DNA from: Lathyrus oleraceus
Lineage: Eukaryota; Streptophyta; Magnoliopsida; Fabales; Fabaceae
Reading direction: 5' to 3'
Assembly: GCF_024323335.1 (NCBI RefSeq)
Contig: NC_066583.1
Location: 18,150,665 to 18,214,664, forward strand
DNA length: 64,000 bases
Each line of letters opens with the position of its first letter. Position 1 is the stretch's first letter. Both the position numbers and the translations under genes were made by a program. Shown piece by piece: positions 1 through 11,340 of the stretch. The notes beneath the pieces were generated by a model. That model ran no database searches. It was given only the letters and a program-made list of their open reading frames with translations, and was not told the DNA's origin.

Positions 1-277
1 CTCTGCTAATTCCTTTTCCATGGCTGGGTAGATAGATTAATGAGCTAAGGAATTCTAGTGTGAGTCTCCGGTAGGTGGTGAAATGTCTCAGGATAGGGGA
101 TGTCTCCCATCCTATCTGATTCAGCAAATACAGGACACTCTGTCTCAGTCCAAGGGCAGTCATAGCCCAATCATCAGCATATAAACTAGGTAGCATCTCT
201 CTAGTGGCTAGTTCTTCAAACTTTTGTTTCTGAGCCATTCCTCTGAATTTGATACTCATACGATCAAAATGTCCCAT
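1..277 (-). CDS. Athila env-like ORF, 5' part, runs off window
   Basis: A stop-free frame on the minus strand begins with ATG codons at 277, 259 and 238 and continues past base 1. The peptide includes MAQKQKFEELATREMLPS and is of the type encoded downstream of pol in Athila elements, where an env-like protein is thought to be made from a spliced RNA. A good 3' splice site (pyrimidine run ending TTTTCTCTAG, AG at 293-292) lies 15 bases upstream of the first ATG, which fits that idea. No transmembrane segment is visible in the part seen. Family placement is from memory of Athila layout; function is unknown. Confidence 0.5.
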   Translation of the reverse strand, partial: MGHFDRMSIKFRGMAQKQKFEELATREMLPSLYADDWAMTALGLRQSVLYLLNQIGWETSPILRHFTTYRRLTLEFLSSLIYLPSHGKGISR

Positions 278-556
278 TTGGTTAGTGTTAGCTAGAGAAA
301 AGAAAACATGAGTTTTAGTCAGGATTTGGCCAAATGCCGAAAGAAGAAAAAATTATTATTATATATATATATATATATTTTTTTTTTTCTTTTGAATTAA
401 AATAAATCAGGAATTAATACTAACCAGAAATTAAAAGAATAATTAAGAAAGAAATAGGGGAATGATAATAATAGAATAAGAAAATAACAAACTAATTTGT
501 GGGTTGTCTCCCACTAAGCGCTTTGTTTAAATGTCGCAAGCTCGACAAAGAAACTG

Positions 557-3500
557 TTAAATATAATCTATAGGTCCTGGGGGCATTTTGTCTAAGTGTA
601 GGATTTGCGAATCTCCATTGGTTTCCGCATAATGATAGTGTTTTAGACGTTGCCCGTTTACGGTAAACGGTTCTGTGGATTTGCCTTTAATTTCTATTGC
701 TCCACTGGGGAAGATGTTAGTGATATGAAAAGGTCCTGACCATCTGGATCGTAGTTTTCCCGGGAATAACTTTAGTCTAGAGTTAAATAAAAGTACTGCG
801 TCGCCTTGCTTGAAGATTTTCCTTGATATACGCTTGTCATGCCATTGTTTTGTTCTTTCTTTATAGATTCTGGCGTTTTCATAGGCGTCTCTTCTGAGTT
901 CCTCTAATTCGTTTATGTCAAGGATTCTCTTTTCACCGGCGGCCTTATAGTTCAAATTTAGATTTCTAATAGCCCAATAGGCTTTATGTTCTAACTCTAC
1001 CGGGAGGTGACAGGATTTTCCATAAATGAGCTTAAATGGGGTCGTCCCTATGGGGGTTTTATAAGCAGTTCGGTATGCCCACAAAGCTTCTGGTAATTTC
1101 GATGACCAATCTTTCCTTGAAGTGGCGACCGTTTTTTCTAGTATTTGCTTGATTTCTCTGTTAGATACTTCCACTTGTCCACTGGTTTGAGGGTGGTAAG
1201 GTGTTGCTATCCTATGTCTCACTCCATATTTAAATAATAATTTTTCGAGTACCTTGGATATAAAGTGTGATCCACCATCACTGACTACTATTCTTGGGAT
1301 GCCAAATCTCGGAAATATTATATTCTTAAAGAGTCTAGTTACTACTCGGGTGTCGTTTGTTGGGGAGGCTACAACTTCGATCCATTTTGATACGTAGTCA
1401 ACTGCCACGAGTATGTATTTGTTACCGAAAGAGGATGGAAAAGGTCCCATGAAGTCTATTCCCCACACGTCGAAGATCTCTACTTCCAAAATACCTTTTT
1501 GTGGCATCTCGTCACGTCTAGATATGTTTCCCGTGCGTTGACATCTGTCACATTCCTTAATAGCTGTATGTACGTCCTTCCATATAGTTGGCCAATAAAA
1601 GCCGGCTTGTAGGATTTTAGAGCAGGTCTTGGATGTACTTGTGTGTCCACCATAAGGAGCGGAGTGGCAGTGTTGGATTATATTTTCTACCTCTTCTTCG
1701 GGTATACATCGACGGAAAATACCATCGGGGCCTCTTTTGAAAAGTAAGGGATCATCCCAGTAATAGTGTTTTATATCGTGGAAGAATCGTTTCTTCTGCT
1801 GGTAAGATAAAGTAGGTGGGACTATTCCGGCAGCTAAATAATTGACTAGATCAGCGTACCACGGTGTGACGGATATAGCTAAGGTGGTTTCTACTCGTTT
1901 GTCGGAGTTGCTCTCTTCCAAAGTAGCTATAAGTTTGTCGTACGAGAAATCATCATTAATTGATGTTCTTTCCGGTTCAAGGTTCTCAAGTCTAGAGAGG
2001 TGGTCTGCTACTACGTTTTCAGTTCCTTTCTTGTCCTTGATTTCTAAGTCGAATTCTTGTAGCAACAAGATCCATCTTAGGAGTCTAGGTTTAGCATCCT
2101 TTTTTGTTAAAAGGTACCTGATAGCAGCGTGATCAGTGTAGACTATTATTTTGGCTCCTACCAAGTAAGAACGAAATTTATCTAGCGCAAATACCACTGC
2201 TAGGAGTTCTTTCTCGGTAGTGGCGTAATTCATTTGCGCTTCATCCAGGGTTCTGCTTGCGTAATATATAACGTGAAGCTTTTTATCCTTTCGTTGTCCT
2301 AACACAGCACCTACAGCATAATCGCTGGCATCGCACATTATTTCGAATGGTTCATTCCAGTCTGGTGTCTGCATTATGGGTGCGGAGATCAATGCTTGTT
2401 TAAGAGTTTGAAATGCTTTTAAACAGTTATCGTCGAATATGAATTCAGCATCTTTCATCAACAGTCCGGTTAAAGGTTTAGTTATCTTAGAGAAGTCTTT
2501 GATGAATCGTCGGTAAAAACCGGCGTGTCCTAAAAAACTTCGTACTTCTCTCACGGTTCTTGGGGGTTGAAGATTTTCGATTACCTCTATTTTGGCTTTG
2601 TCTACTTCAATTCCTCTGTTCGAGATGATGTGTCCTAAAACAATTCCTTCTTGTACCATAAAGTGACACTTTTCCCAATTAAGTACTAAGTTTACTTTTA
2701 CACATCGCTCAAGAACTCTTTCCAGGTTTTCAAGGCATTCTTCGAAACTTTGTCCGTATACAGAAAAGTCATCCATAAATACTTCCATGATGTTTTCGAG
2801 AAAGTCGGCGAAAATTGCCATCATGCATCTTTGAAAGGTCGCAGGGGCATTACACAGACCAAACGGCATTCGTCTATAAGCGAAGGTACCAAAAGGGCAT
2901 GTGAACGTTGTCCTTTCTTGGTCATCAGGGTGAATTGGTATTTGAAAGAAGCCTGAATAACCGTCTAGATAACAGAAATGTGAGTGTTTTGCTAATCGTT
3001 CTAACATTTGGTCAATGAATGGTAAAGGGAAATGATCTTTTCGGGTTGCTTTGTTTAGTTTCCTATAGTCAATGCACATTCTCCATCCCGATTCGATTCG
3101 TTTAGTTATAGTTTCTCCTTTTTCGTTTTCAATAACGGTTATGCCTCCTTTCTTTGGTACAACGTGTACAGGACTAACCCATTTGCTATCAGATATAGGA
3201 TATATAATACCTGCTTCCAATAACTTGGTTATTTCCTTTTTTACTACCTCACTTAGGATCGGATTTAGTCTTCTCTGGTGTTCCCTAGAGGTTTTACAGT
3301 CTTCTTCTAACATGATGCGGTGCATACAAATAGAAGGGCTTATTCCTTTAAGATCGGTGATGTGGTATCCTAGTGCGGTGGGATACTTCCTTAAGATATG
3401 TAGGAGTTTTTCTGTTTCGAGTCTTCCTAGGTCTGCATTAACTATCACAGGTCGTTCAAGTTCTAAGTCTAGGAATTCATATCTCAGATTTTTGGGAAGT

Positions 3501-5956
3501 GTTTTCAGGTCAGGGGTTGGTTTGTTAAGATATTGCGTAGGATCCGGTGTTATTGCTAAACATTGGTTAGATCTGTCTTCTACAAGGCAGTCAGGTGATT
3601 TGTCTTCTCCTAACTCTGCTTCTTTTATGCATTCATCGATGATATCCATGAAGTAACATGTATCTTCTATTGCAGGTGCTTTCAAGAATTTGGAAAGAAT
3701 GAACTCAATTTTCTCTTCACCTACTTCGAAGGTGAGTCGTCCTCGTTTTACGTCTATGATTGCACCTGCAGTTGCTAAGAATGGTCTTCCCAGTATAATG
3801 GGTGTAATATCATCTTCTCTAATGTCCATAATTGTAAAATCAGTGGGAATGTAGAATTGGCCTATGCGTACGGGAACGTTTTCAAGGATTCCTACAGGAT
3901 ATTTAATGGAACGATCTGCTAGTTGCACGGACATTTTGGTTGGTCTTAATTCTCCCATTTCCAGTTTCTTACATATGGATAAAGGCATAACGCTAATTCC
4001 GGCTCCTAAATCGCATAAAGCTTTGTGGATGACAAATTTTCCTATGTGACAGGGTATAGAGAAACTACCCGGATCCTTGAGTTTAGGAGGCATGTTTTGG
4101 ATTATAGCGCTACATTCGGCAGGGAGTGTAACGGTTTCGCTATCCTCAAGTTTCCTCTTATTAGAAAGAATTTCTTTTAAGAATTTAGCATATGAGGGCA
4201 TCTGCGTAATAGCTTCGGTGAACGGAATTGTAACGTTTAATTGTTTAAGGAGATCAACAAATTTTCTGAATTGGCCCGCATCTTTGGTTTTAACAAGCCT
4301 TTGAGGGTAAGGTATAGGTGGTTTGTAAGGTGGTGGAGGTACATAAGGTTCCTTCTTTTCTAGGGTTTCCTTATTACTCTCTTCCTTTTCCTTAGGTTCA
4401 CTTTCCTCAGTTGATTTCTTAGGGTTTTGGTTTTCTATCCTTGGATCAGACGGTCTTTCCACTTCCGTTCCACTTCTTAATATAATTGCATGAGCTTGGC
4501 TTCTCGGATTAGGTTGGGGCTGTCCAGGGAATGTACCAGTTGGGGCAGCAGTAGGTGCTTGTTGTTGGGCTACTTGTGATATTTGTGTTTCCAGCATTTT
4601 GTTATGGGTAGCCAAGGCATCTACTTTGCTTGCTAGTTGTTTAAGTTGTTCGCCAGTGTGTATGTTCTGGTTTAAGAAATCTTTATTGGTTTGTTGTTGG
4701 GAAGCTATAAAGTTTTCCATCATGATTTCCAAGTTGGATTTCCTAGGGGTGTTATTGTTAGGCATGGATGGATTCGGTTTCTGATATCCCGGAGGTATAG
4801 ATGGGGCTTGATTTGGAGACTGTCCAGGTGCGTACAAAGCATTATTGCTCTTATATGAAAAGTTTGGATGGTTCTTCCAATTTGAGTTATAGGTGTTCGA
4901 ATAGGGGCTTCCTTGAGCATAGTTCACTTGCTCTGCTTGGATTCCAGTCAAGAGTTGACATTCCGCAGGAGTGTGACCTTGGATTCCACAGACCTCGCAA
5001 TTCTGAGTTATAGCAACCACGGCGGCTGGGGGTGATACGTTTAAACTTTCAATTTTCTGGACCAAAGCATCCACTTTTGCATTAACGTGATCAAGGTTAC
5101 TTATCTCGTACATGCCAGTTTTTGTTTGAGGTTTTTCCACCGTTGTTCGTTCGGTTCCCCACTGATAGTGGTTTTGGGCCATGCTCTCGATAAGCTGGTA
5201 GGCATCAGCATAAGGTTTGTTCATTAGTGCACCACCTGCAGCGGCGTCTATTGTTAACCTTGTGTTGTATAAGAGACCATTATAAAATGTATGAATTACT
5301 AACCAGTCTTCCAAACCATGGTGTGGGCAAAGTCTCATCATGTCTTTGTATCTTTCCCATGCTTCGAAAAGAGACTCGTTGTTTTTCTGTTTAAATCCGT
5401 TTATCTGGGCTCTTAACATAGCTGTTTTGCTTGGCGGAAAATATCGGGCAAGAAAAACTTTCTTCAACTCGTTCCAGGTGGTGACTGAGTTGGAGGGGAG
5501 AGATTGAAGCCATCTTCTAGCGCTATCTCTTAATGAGAAAGGAAAAAGACGAAGTCGAATTGCCTCTGAAGTGACACCATTAGCTTTAACAATATCAGCG
5601 TATTGGACAAATACGGATAAATGTAGGTTTGGATCCTCGGTAGGATTTCCAGAGAATTGGTTCTGTTGCACAGCCTGCAACAGCGAAGGTTTAAGTTCGA
5701 AGTTGTTTGCTTCGATTGCGGGCGGAGCAATACTTGAATGCGGCTCATCTTGCGATGGAGCGGCGTAATCTCTAAGAGCACGAGCTGGTTCTGCCATCTC
5801 GGGTGAAAGAAGAAGATCTTTGAGATCAGGAAATTCCATAGGAGGGAGATTGTTTTCAGCACGGTATTCCCGAATTCGTCGTAAGACTCGGAGATACAGT
5901 TCGATATCGTTGATTCGTAAATAGAGCGGTTCGCCTTGTGAGCGAGTGCGTGGCAT
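557..5956 (-). CDS. Athila gag-pol polyprotein, intact
   Basis: A single frame of about 1,800 residues encodes capsid, protease, reverse transcriptase, RNase H and integrase. Visible parts in order: a retrotransposon gag domain (about residues 110-270), one CCHC zinc knuckle ([14 protein letters not shown], near 320), a serine/proline-rich linker, a protease with [13 protein letters not shown], reverse transcriptase with FMDD at 1060-1063, RNase H with the [10 protein letters not shown] motif, and integrase with an HHCC finger and all three acidic residues (GIDF, SDGGSH, and E exactly 35 residues later). The open frame extends three codons further up to a TTG at 5965; the first ATG is at 5956 and I use that. 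No stop or frameshift is seen, so the protein could be functional. It ends at 557, before the env-like frame. Confidence 0.9.
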   Translation of the reverse strand: MPRTRSQGEPLYLRINDIELYLRVLRRIREYRAENNLPPMEFPDLKDLLLSPEMAEPARALRDYAAPSQDEPHSSIAPPAIEANNFELKPSLLQAVQQNQFSGNPTEDPNLHLSVFVQYADIVKANGVTSEAIRLRLFPFSLRDSARRWLQSLPSNSVTTWNELKKVFLARYFPPSKTAMLRAQINGFKQKNNESLFEAWERYKDMMRLCPHHGLEDWLVIHTFYNGLLYNTRLTIDAAAGGALMNKPYADAYQLIESMAQNHYQWGTERTTVEKPQTKTGMYEISNLDHVNAKVDALVQKIESLNVSPPAAVVAITQNCEVCGIQGHTPAECQLLTGIQAEQVNYAQGSPYSNTYNSNWKNHPNFSYKSNNALYAPGQSPNQAPSIPPGYQKPNPSMPNNNTPRKSNLEIMMENFIASQQQTNKDFLNQNIHTGEQLKQLASKVDALATHNKMLETQISQVAQQQAPTAAPTGTFPGQPQPNPRSQAHAIILRSGTEVERPSDPRIENQNPKKSTEESEPKEKEESNKETLEKKEPYVPPPPYKPPIPYPQRLVKTKDAGQFRKFVDLLKQLNVTIPFTEAITQMPSYAKFLKEILSNKRKLEDSETVTLPAECSAIIQNMPPKLKDPGSFSIPCHIGKFVIHKALCDLGAGISVMPLSICKKLEMGELRPTKMSVQLADRSIKYPVGILENVPVRIGQFYIPTDFTIMDIREDDITPIILGRPFLATAGAIIDVKRGRLTFEVGEEKIEFILSKFLKAPAIEDTCYFMDIIDECIKEAELGEDKSPDCLVEDRSNQCLAITPDPTQYLNKPTPDLKTLPKNLRYEFLDLELERPVIVNADLGRLETEKLLHILRKYPTALGYHITDLKGISPSICMHRIMLEEDCKTSREHQRRLNPILSEVVKKEITKLLEAGIIYPISDSKWVSPVHVVPKKGGITVIENEKGETITKRIESGWRMCIDYRKLNKATRKDHFPLPFIDQMLERLAKHSHFCYLDGYSGFFQIPIHPDDQERTTFTCPFGTFAYRRMPFGLCNAPATFQRCMMAIFADFLENIMEVFMDDFSVYGQSFEECLENLERVLERCVKVNLVLNWEKCHFMVQEGIVLGHIISNRGIEVDKAKIEVIENLQPPRTVREVRSFLGHAGFYRRFIKDFSKITKPLTGLLMKDAEFIFDDNCLKAFQTLKQALISAPIMQTPDWNEPFEIMCDASDYAVGAVLGQRKDKKLHVIYYASRTLDEAQMNYATTEKELLAVVFALDKFRSYLVGAKIIVYTDHAAIRYLLTKKDAKPRLLRWILLLQEFDLEIKDKKGTENVVADHLSRLENLEPERTSINDDFSYDKLIATLEESNSDKRVETTLAISVTPWYADLVNYLAAGIVPPTLSYQQKKRFFHDIKHYYWDDPLLFKRGPDGIFRRCIPEEEVENIIQHCHSAPYGGHTSTSKTCSKILQAGFYWPTIWKDVHTAIKECDRCQRTGNISRRDEMPQKGILEVEIFDVWGIDFMGPFPSSFGNKYILVAVDYVSKWIEVVASPTNDTRVVTRLFKNIIFPRFGIPRIVVSDGGSHFISKVLEKLLFKYGVRHRIATPYHPQTSGQVEVSNREIKQILEKTVATSRKDWSSKLPEALWAYRTAYKTPIGTTPFKLIYGKSCHLPVELEHKAYWAIRNLNLNYKAAGEKRILDINELEELRRDAYENARIYKERTKQWHDKRISRKIFKQGDAVLLFNSRLKLFPGKLRSRWSGPFHITNIFPSGAIEIKGKSTEPFTVNGQRLKHYHYAETNGDSQILHLDKMPPGPIDYI

Positions 5957-6044
5957 ACAAATCAACGAAAGAAAGAATAGAAGAAAAAGAAACCTTAGTC
6001 TCTACAGCGTAACGGAAGAGTTACGATATCGATTAAATAAAAGT

Positions 6045-6061
6045 CACCGGCAACGGCGCCA
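6045..6061 (-). other. Athila primer-binding site (tRNA-Asp)
   Basis: The plus strand reads CACCGGCAACGGCGCCA, ending in CCA like the 3' end of plant tRNA-Asp. It lies six bases inside the LTR edge at 6068. Athila elements use this primer. A cleaner match sits in the related element at 29937-29954. Confidence 0.8.
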
Positions 6062-7361
6062 AAAACTTGATCGCTCGACTGTGTGAGTCGAGAATGGGAT
6101 ACAAACTGCAAGTGCACAGTTCTATCGCGTAGTTTTAAAAGATATCGATCCCACAGGGGCTTATGAATCGATATACCGTTATCTAAGGTTACTACGTAAA
6201 GCTAAGGTGAAAAATGTTTGATTGTTTGGGGAAAAAATAAAGGCTAAACTAAGATCTAGCTTAAATATTAATAAAACGGATATCGGTATGTAGTTCGTCA
6301 AAACTAGGGAATCAAGTCTTTGTCGGTTTCTTGGTTTTAAAATAAATCGTTTCGGTTAACTTTATTGGTTAAAGGTTTTATCTCAAACTCTCGCTCTGTT
6401 GAATAAACCATGATTTTATATTAATGTAGCTGTCACTTATAATTAAGTCAAAAACCACTTTTTGAAAGCAATAAAGTTGCAGAAACTCTTCTTAAGAAAA
6501 CACTGACCGTTTTAAACACCCTTATCTCAAACTCTCGCTCTGTTGACTTAGGTTATATGATTAAATCCAAATGCTTAACTCTCGTCCTCACATTCAATCT
6601 TTAAAAATACTTTTTGGAAAAGGTCAAAATTTAATTAACTCTAAAACTTGCTCTCGCCCTGATCTAGAATTAATGCCTAACTTACACTGTCCAGTTAAAA
6701 CCTCAAACTCTCGCTCTATTGATTTTAACTTCTTTATGTCCTTTACTTTTGTAAAAAATCTTGTTATTAAACCTGTAAGTTGAGACCGTAAAAAGATTGA
6801 TTTTAATTTTAAGTTTAAATAGACCGACTCAGTCTTGATCCCTTATTCTGCTTACTTTACATACCGATATCTAGGCGAATTAGCTAGACATGCTAAACGA
6901 ACCAGAATACATATCATGCATAAACAGACTCATTCCATGCAGATAATATAAATAAATAATAAAACAAAACATTAAATAATGATTAAAGAACCTGAATGCG
7001 TAATACAATAGTCTTGAACACTCCACCACAAGCCGGTAGGATTTGTTCTTGGATTCTTCAATTAAACAATAAACTAAACCAAGGAAATAAAACTAGAATC
7101 TAACGTAAGGTTAGATCCGATAAAAAGTTACACAATAGTTTCCGGTGTAGAAACTATTATGCGAAAAATATCTAAATGCTAAAAAGGGAAAGGTAAATTG
7201 CAAGGGAAAAAACGTAGAACTTGCAAAAGAAATAAATAAATAAACAATGTTAAGTTGCTGGAAAAGAAAATTGCAGAAGCGAAAAAAGAAAGAAAATTGG
7301 AAAAGCTTCGGCAGTGTGAGCGTGGAAAAACCGAGGAACCCTTTTAGGTTTTTGAAGTAGC

Positions 7362-7369
7362 TATTTATA
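7362..7369 (-). promoter_or_regulatory. TATA box of Athila LTR
   Basis: The minus strand reads ATATAAATAG here, about 455 bases into the LTR, which gives a U3 of normal size. The palindromic TGACG array lies 140-230 bases upstream. Confidence 0.65.
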
Positions 7370-7507
7370 TTGGTGTTGGTAACTGCTTTTCGTTTCCCAA
7401 GGGTCTTCAACGTGGCTAAATGCATGGCGTGGATATAGGACACAAACTCCTCAACGTCTCTTCAAGTCTTCTGAGGGCGTTACTTGCGCCAAAAAGATAG
7501 TGGAATG

Positions 7508-7593
7508 GTGTGACGCTCGTCACACCGTGTGTGACGCCCGTCACAAGGCTGCTTTGCGTGACGCTCGTCACGCACCTTGTGACGTCCGTCACA
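7508..7593 (-). promoter_or_regulatory. Four inverted TGACG pairs (as-1-like) in Athila U3
   Basis: Four units of GTGACGnnCGTCAC lie at 7508-7525, 7528-7545, 7557-7572 and 7578-7593. Each is an inverted pair of TGACG cores, eight cores in 86 bases. TGACG is the core bound by plant TGA-class bZIP factors at as-1/ocs-type elements. The position just upstream of the TATA box suggests an enhancer. Binding is inference. Confidence 0.55.
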
Positions 7594-7824
7594 GGTAGTG
7601 CCTTTATGTTTTGCGCTTTGGGCTGGGCTTTGGCATTTGGTTCTTTTTCTCTCCTTTTTGCACCTCCTTTTCTTCCATTTTCACTTGTTCTTCAAAATAG
7701 ACTACCTGAGACAAATAGGAAGAAAATACCACGTAATATCTCATAAAATGCAGTAAACCGAAATAAATAGTCATAGAATTTAATGGAATTAAGTCCTAAA
7801 ATATGATATAATTTCGTGTTATCA

Positions 7825-9229
7825 TGATCCTAATCGATAGTACGTAGATTTGACCAATGCAGTGATTGGAAGGTTTCAGGTTTCTTTTAGCACCGAGTTC
7901 ATTGCTTCTGCTAGGTTAGTTGTCATGTGACCCCAGCGTTGCCCCCGTCAAATGCCCTTGCCCACTTCTCCCGAGGGATGTTGTCTATCCATGGTAAAGC
8001 GTCGTTGTCTGTTAACGCATAACCCATGCTAACAACTATTTTGCGCAGATCCTTGTCTTTAATCTCACGCATGAAGTTTTGTGCGATGTGTCTAATGCAA
8101 TAGACGTGTGATGATGGAGGATACTGCCATCCATTTTCTGAATTGTTATATGCACTCTTTATAGATTCATGCATGTCTGATATTAGACACAAATTTGCTT
8201 GGGGAGTAACGTGTATTCTTAAATTCTTAAGAAAGAAACTCCAAGCTTCCTTTGTCTCACTTTCAACCAATGCGAACGCTATTAGAAAAATGTTCCCGTT
8301 CCCATCCTGTGCCACAGCCATCAACAGAGTCCCTCTGTACTTGCCATACAACCATGTTCCATCAACCTGTACAATAGGTTTACAATACGCGAAACCACGT
8401 ATACATGGTCGAAACGCCCAAAACAGACGATGAAATATCCTTTGGTCACCCAAGTGTGTACCATCATTTGAAATCACAGGTAAGGATTGCAATTCTATAA
8501 TGGTACCTGGTAGATATATTTTCATTACCAGTATCCACTACGGCAGATCATTGTAAGATGTCTCCCAATTTCCATACAGTGACTCAATTGCCTTACACTT
8601 TGCAATCCATGCCTTTTTGTAGGATATGATATACCTGTATTTCTCAACAACATGAGCGATGATAACCTTCACCTTAAGAGAAGCGTTCCGATTTACAAGC
8701 TCCATTATGCTCTTACTAATCATTTCTGAACTGAGTTTTGTATGGTCTTGTGACATGGAAGTGGTTGTGCACGTATGAGGCCCACCAGAGTTACCAACTC
8801 TCCACCTTGAGTTGCCCTTACGCAAAGAGACCCTGCATTTGAACTTGCATGTTGAATTTCTACATTTGATGACATAACATACATTGTCAGATTTAACCAC
8901 AGAAAAATCTAGACTACATTTTATATGCCATTGTTGCAACGTCAGAACACACTCTTCCTTATTTTCATACTCGATGCCCTCCTCTATTTCGTCAGCATTG
9001 GTATGAAACTTCCGAAAACGGAGATTGGTTCAGCATCATCCAAACTTATGTTTTGCATGTGCACATGTGGGTTGTACAAACTAATTGGTTGTGCTCTTAG
9101 TGCAACGGTCGGTGTGTCGAAGATGTCTTCATTGCCATCGTCATCGCTAACCCCAAATAGATCTTCAAATCGAACCTCCTCAAGATCATCCTCATTATTC
9201 TCGCCTACCTCTTCATTTGGTATGAAAGG
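7825..9229 (-). pseudogene. MULE (Mutator-like) transposase, central part, decayed
   Basis: On the minus strand from 9229 down: an acidic N-terminal stretch (PFIPNEEVGENNEDDLEEV), the MuDR-type DNA-binding domain (about 8538-8950, with a C/H pattern ending HTC), and the MULE transposase catalytic domain (about 7923-8525, with VQVDGTWLYGKYRG and LISDMHESI carrying the first two acidic residues). Damage: a one-base frameshift near 8997, an in-frame TAG at 8538-8540 between the two domains, another frameshift near 7945, and a TGA shortly before the end. Athila insertion at 7824 removes the rest, and the copia element at 9230 cuts off the N-terminus, which resumes at 25142. The protein would bind element ends and cut DNA; this copy cannot. 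Confidence 0.85.
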
Positions 9230-10603
9230 TGTTGGAGAATAGCCATCCAAGGCGCAGCGGAATTTAAAAATTTCTCCATTTAGTGATCCTTACGAATGGG
9301 CATGATTAGTGATAGAATCGTTACCTCTTGTGGCGATTCAAACCTTTGGTGCAGATCTCTGATAATGATCAAAACCTTTGTTACAGATCCACGGGGCGAT
9401 CACAAACGTTGAATGATGACAACGTCTCTACTCAGTCCACACGAACGGATTCCTTCAATCGCAGTGCTAGCTGTTATGAATGAAGGCTTTGAGTGAGAGA
9501 AAGAGGGAAACAAAATTCCAAGTCTCTACTTGAATTTCTGTCTGAGTGAATTAGAGTGACAATGCTTCTACCCAAGGGGTTCTATTTATAGAACCACTTG
9601 TGTGGGCTTCAAGCCAAAAAGCCCACTTAAGTGCATTTTGGACCATATCTCATAATATGCCAAAATCACTTAAGTATTTGGTACCTTACCATATTTCGTC
9701 TCCCACTTAAGTGCACCGTACCTTACGGTGTTCCTTAATTATTCTATCTCTCATCAATCCGTCCTTTGTGTGTGACCCTATAGGTTTTCGCGGCGTTGGC
9801 AATTATATTAAATCACGCATTTAACATAATAAACAGTGAGCGGTATCTAGCAACACATCACTGCTACCCAAGTCACAAAAATGTCATGTGATCTGACAAA
9901 ACCTCCTGTGATAATAATTATGTGTATAATTACCCCTTTGCCCTTATGTCTATATTGAACACAAGGTATAGACCGTGTCACCCTTGTCCAGTTCAATATT
10001 GGGCCCATAGACATTTATCCTGTTACGCAGGATTGGAAAATTCCATCTAGGACACTCATGTCCCTCAGCATGCTTCGTGGAGTACCCATCAACTGTCTTT
10101 ATGGTTGTCCAGTTACGGATAACGTTGGATCAGCAATAAAGCACTCGACTCTACATCTAGGATCCATAGTGGTTTCAGGTCGAAGAGTTGTATACACTAT
10201 TATCACCATGAGAATAACTTATGACACTTTGCATAACTTTCTATATAGTATTCTCATAGCGGGTCAATCCGGTATAAATATTACTCCTAATATTCATACC
10301 TATGTTTAAGACTTGATAACTCTTTATCCATGATCCATGAGATGTGATCATCAGTCTACAAACATAATAGTCTTAATGCTTTAATGTTATCCCACTTCAC
10401 ATTAAAGCTCGACTACGGATACTTTAAGAATAGTGTCCTTATGTTTAATGTGTTCTCATGATTAAGTCACACTTAATACATTAAACAGACTATCTATTCC
10501 AGGGACTTTATTAATCAACCATAATAAAGAAAATGCCTTTTATTATTAATAAATAATTCGATACAAGTACCAAAAGTATTGGCCTCTAGGGCTTACACCA
10601 ACA
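9230..10603 (-). repeat. Copia 3' LTR (left copy, 1,374 bp)
   Basis: Starts TGTTGGAGAATAGCC and ends CTTACACCAACA on the plus strand. A TATAAATA box on the minus strand sits at 9583-9590 inside a short palindrome (GGTTCTATTTATAGAACC), with the matching box at 15540-15547 in the other LTR. The small frame at 10058-10309 recurs in the other LTR and is not a gene. Confidence 0.92.
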
Positions 10604-10619
10604 ATCTCCCACTAGCACT
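10604..10619 (-). other. Copia polypurine tract
   Basis: Read on the minus strand, AGTGCTAGTGGGAGAT abuts the LTR start TGTTGG. This purine-rich run at the inner edge of the 3' LTR primes plus-strand DNA synthesis. Confidence 0.75.
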
Positions 10620-10992
10620 AGAGCCAATCAGGCATACCCCGTATGCCCATTGATCTAGTATGGCCATCATGCTTCTGCTGCGCAATAGGCTTTCTCAGTG
10701 GGTTAGCAACATTGTCAAGTGTAGGTACTTTACATATTTTCGCACAACGCCTAAGTATGTGTTTGGATCGTTGGTGAGATCTAGGCTCCTTAGCTTGTGC
10801 GATAACACCATTGTTATCATAATAGAGACCAATGGGATCCACAATGCTAGGGACTATGCCAAGTTTATTGATCCAAACAACTTCCTTTGCTGCACTTAAG
10901 GCAGCAATATACTCAGCCTCAGTTGTAGAATCAGCAACTGCATCTTGCGTTGAACTTTTCAAGCTCACAGTGCCACCATTTAAGCAAAACAC
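10618..10992 (-). pseudogene. Copia RNase H remnant
   Basis: The minus-strand frame carries the copia RNase H pattern: FCLNGGTVSLKSSTQD, then ADSTTEAEYIAA, then a YYDNNGVIAQAKEPRSHQRS segment close to the C-terminus. It ends a few bases before the polypurine tract, as expected for the end of pol. The part joining it to the reverse transcriptase is deleted: sequence passes from an RRFNMND-type segment straight into the RNase H start with frame changes around 10990-11080. Confidence 0.75.
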
Positions 10993-11079
10993 ATAACCAG
11001 ATTGGAATCATTCATATTAAAGCGTCTCAACACTTTGTCTATGCACTCTGACTTAGGCCAAGCATTTCATGATCTATCT

Positions 11080-11340
11080 CTATAGATCCTGATAGGCTGC
11101 TTCACCCAGGTCCTTCATAGAAAAGCATTTCCCCAACCAAGACTTTACTTGTTGCAGGGTAGGGATATCGATTCCAATGAGTAATATGTCATCTACATAT
11201 AATACCAGGAATACGATCATGCTCCCACTAACCTTCTTGTAGACACAAGGCTCATCTTCGTTCTTGATGAATCCATACAGTTTTACTGTTTCATCAAGGC
11301 GAAGATTCCATGAGTAGGTCACAGGCTCATCTTGATCCAT
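11080..11340 (-). pseudogene. Copia reverse transcriptase fragment
   Basis: About 86 residues of the polymerase core remain, including SWNLRLDETVKLYGF and the catalytic LYVDDILLIG. The N-terminal third of the domain is missing; the frame starts near the fingers/palm junction and stops after KDLGEAAYQDL. Flanking pieces are in other frames. It cannot give a working enzyme. Confidence 0.8.

Larger units (their letters stand above)
1..7824 (-). mobile_element. Athila-type Ty3/gypsy retrotransposon, 3' part outside window
   Basis: Read on the minus strand, this holds a complete 5' LTR (6068-7824), a primer-binding site for tRNA-Asp, an uninterrupted gag-pol frame (557-5956) and the start of a downstream env-like frame at the window edge. 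Athila lineage is called from the reverse transcriptase and protease style, the tRNA-Asp primer site and the extra frame after pol. The LTR starts TGATAACACG and is inserted in the MULE transposase pseudogene at 7825. The 3' LTR and the second target-site copy lie left of base 1, so age and target duplication cannot be read here. Bases 278-556, between pol and the env-like frame, are AT-rich with a TA/poly-T run and hold no gene. Confidence 0.9.
6068..7824 (-). repeat. Athila 5' LTR (1,757 bp)
   Basis: On the minus strand it starts TGATAACACGAAATT and ends GCGATCA. It contains a TATA box, a palindrome array upstream of that box (7508-7593), and, in the transcribed part, five copies of a motif like AAACTCTCGCTCTGTTGA (about 6383, 6527, 6577, 6646 and 6703). 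The small reading frames inside it look accidental. Both borders are set by TG/CA, the primer site on one side and MULE coding sequence on the other. Confidence 0.85.

Noticed and set aside
3072..3656. 194-residue plus-strand frame opposite Athila pol
   Set aside because: Antisense shadow of the intact gag-pol frame; no known domain.
6045..6061. tRNA gene suggested by tRNA-like sequence
   Set aside because: Only the 3' end with encoded CCA is present, at an LTR edge; it is a primer-binding site. The same holds for 15174-15185, 22887-22898 and 29937-29954.
7508..7593. CRISPR-like array
   Set aside because: Short inverted repeats, only four, with 2-12-base gaps, in a plant LTR; no spacers of constant length and no cas genes.
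10058..10309. 83-residue frame repeated at 16015-16266
   Set aside because: Part of the copia LTR pair, antisense to the element, no recognisable domain.
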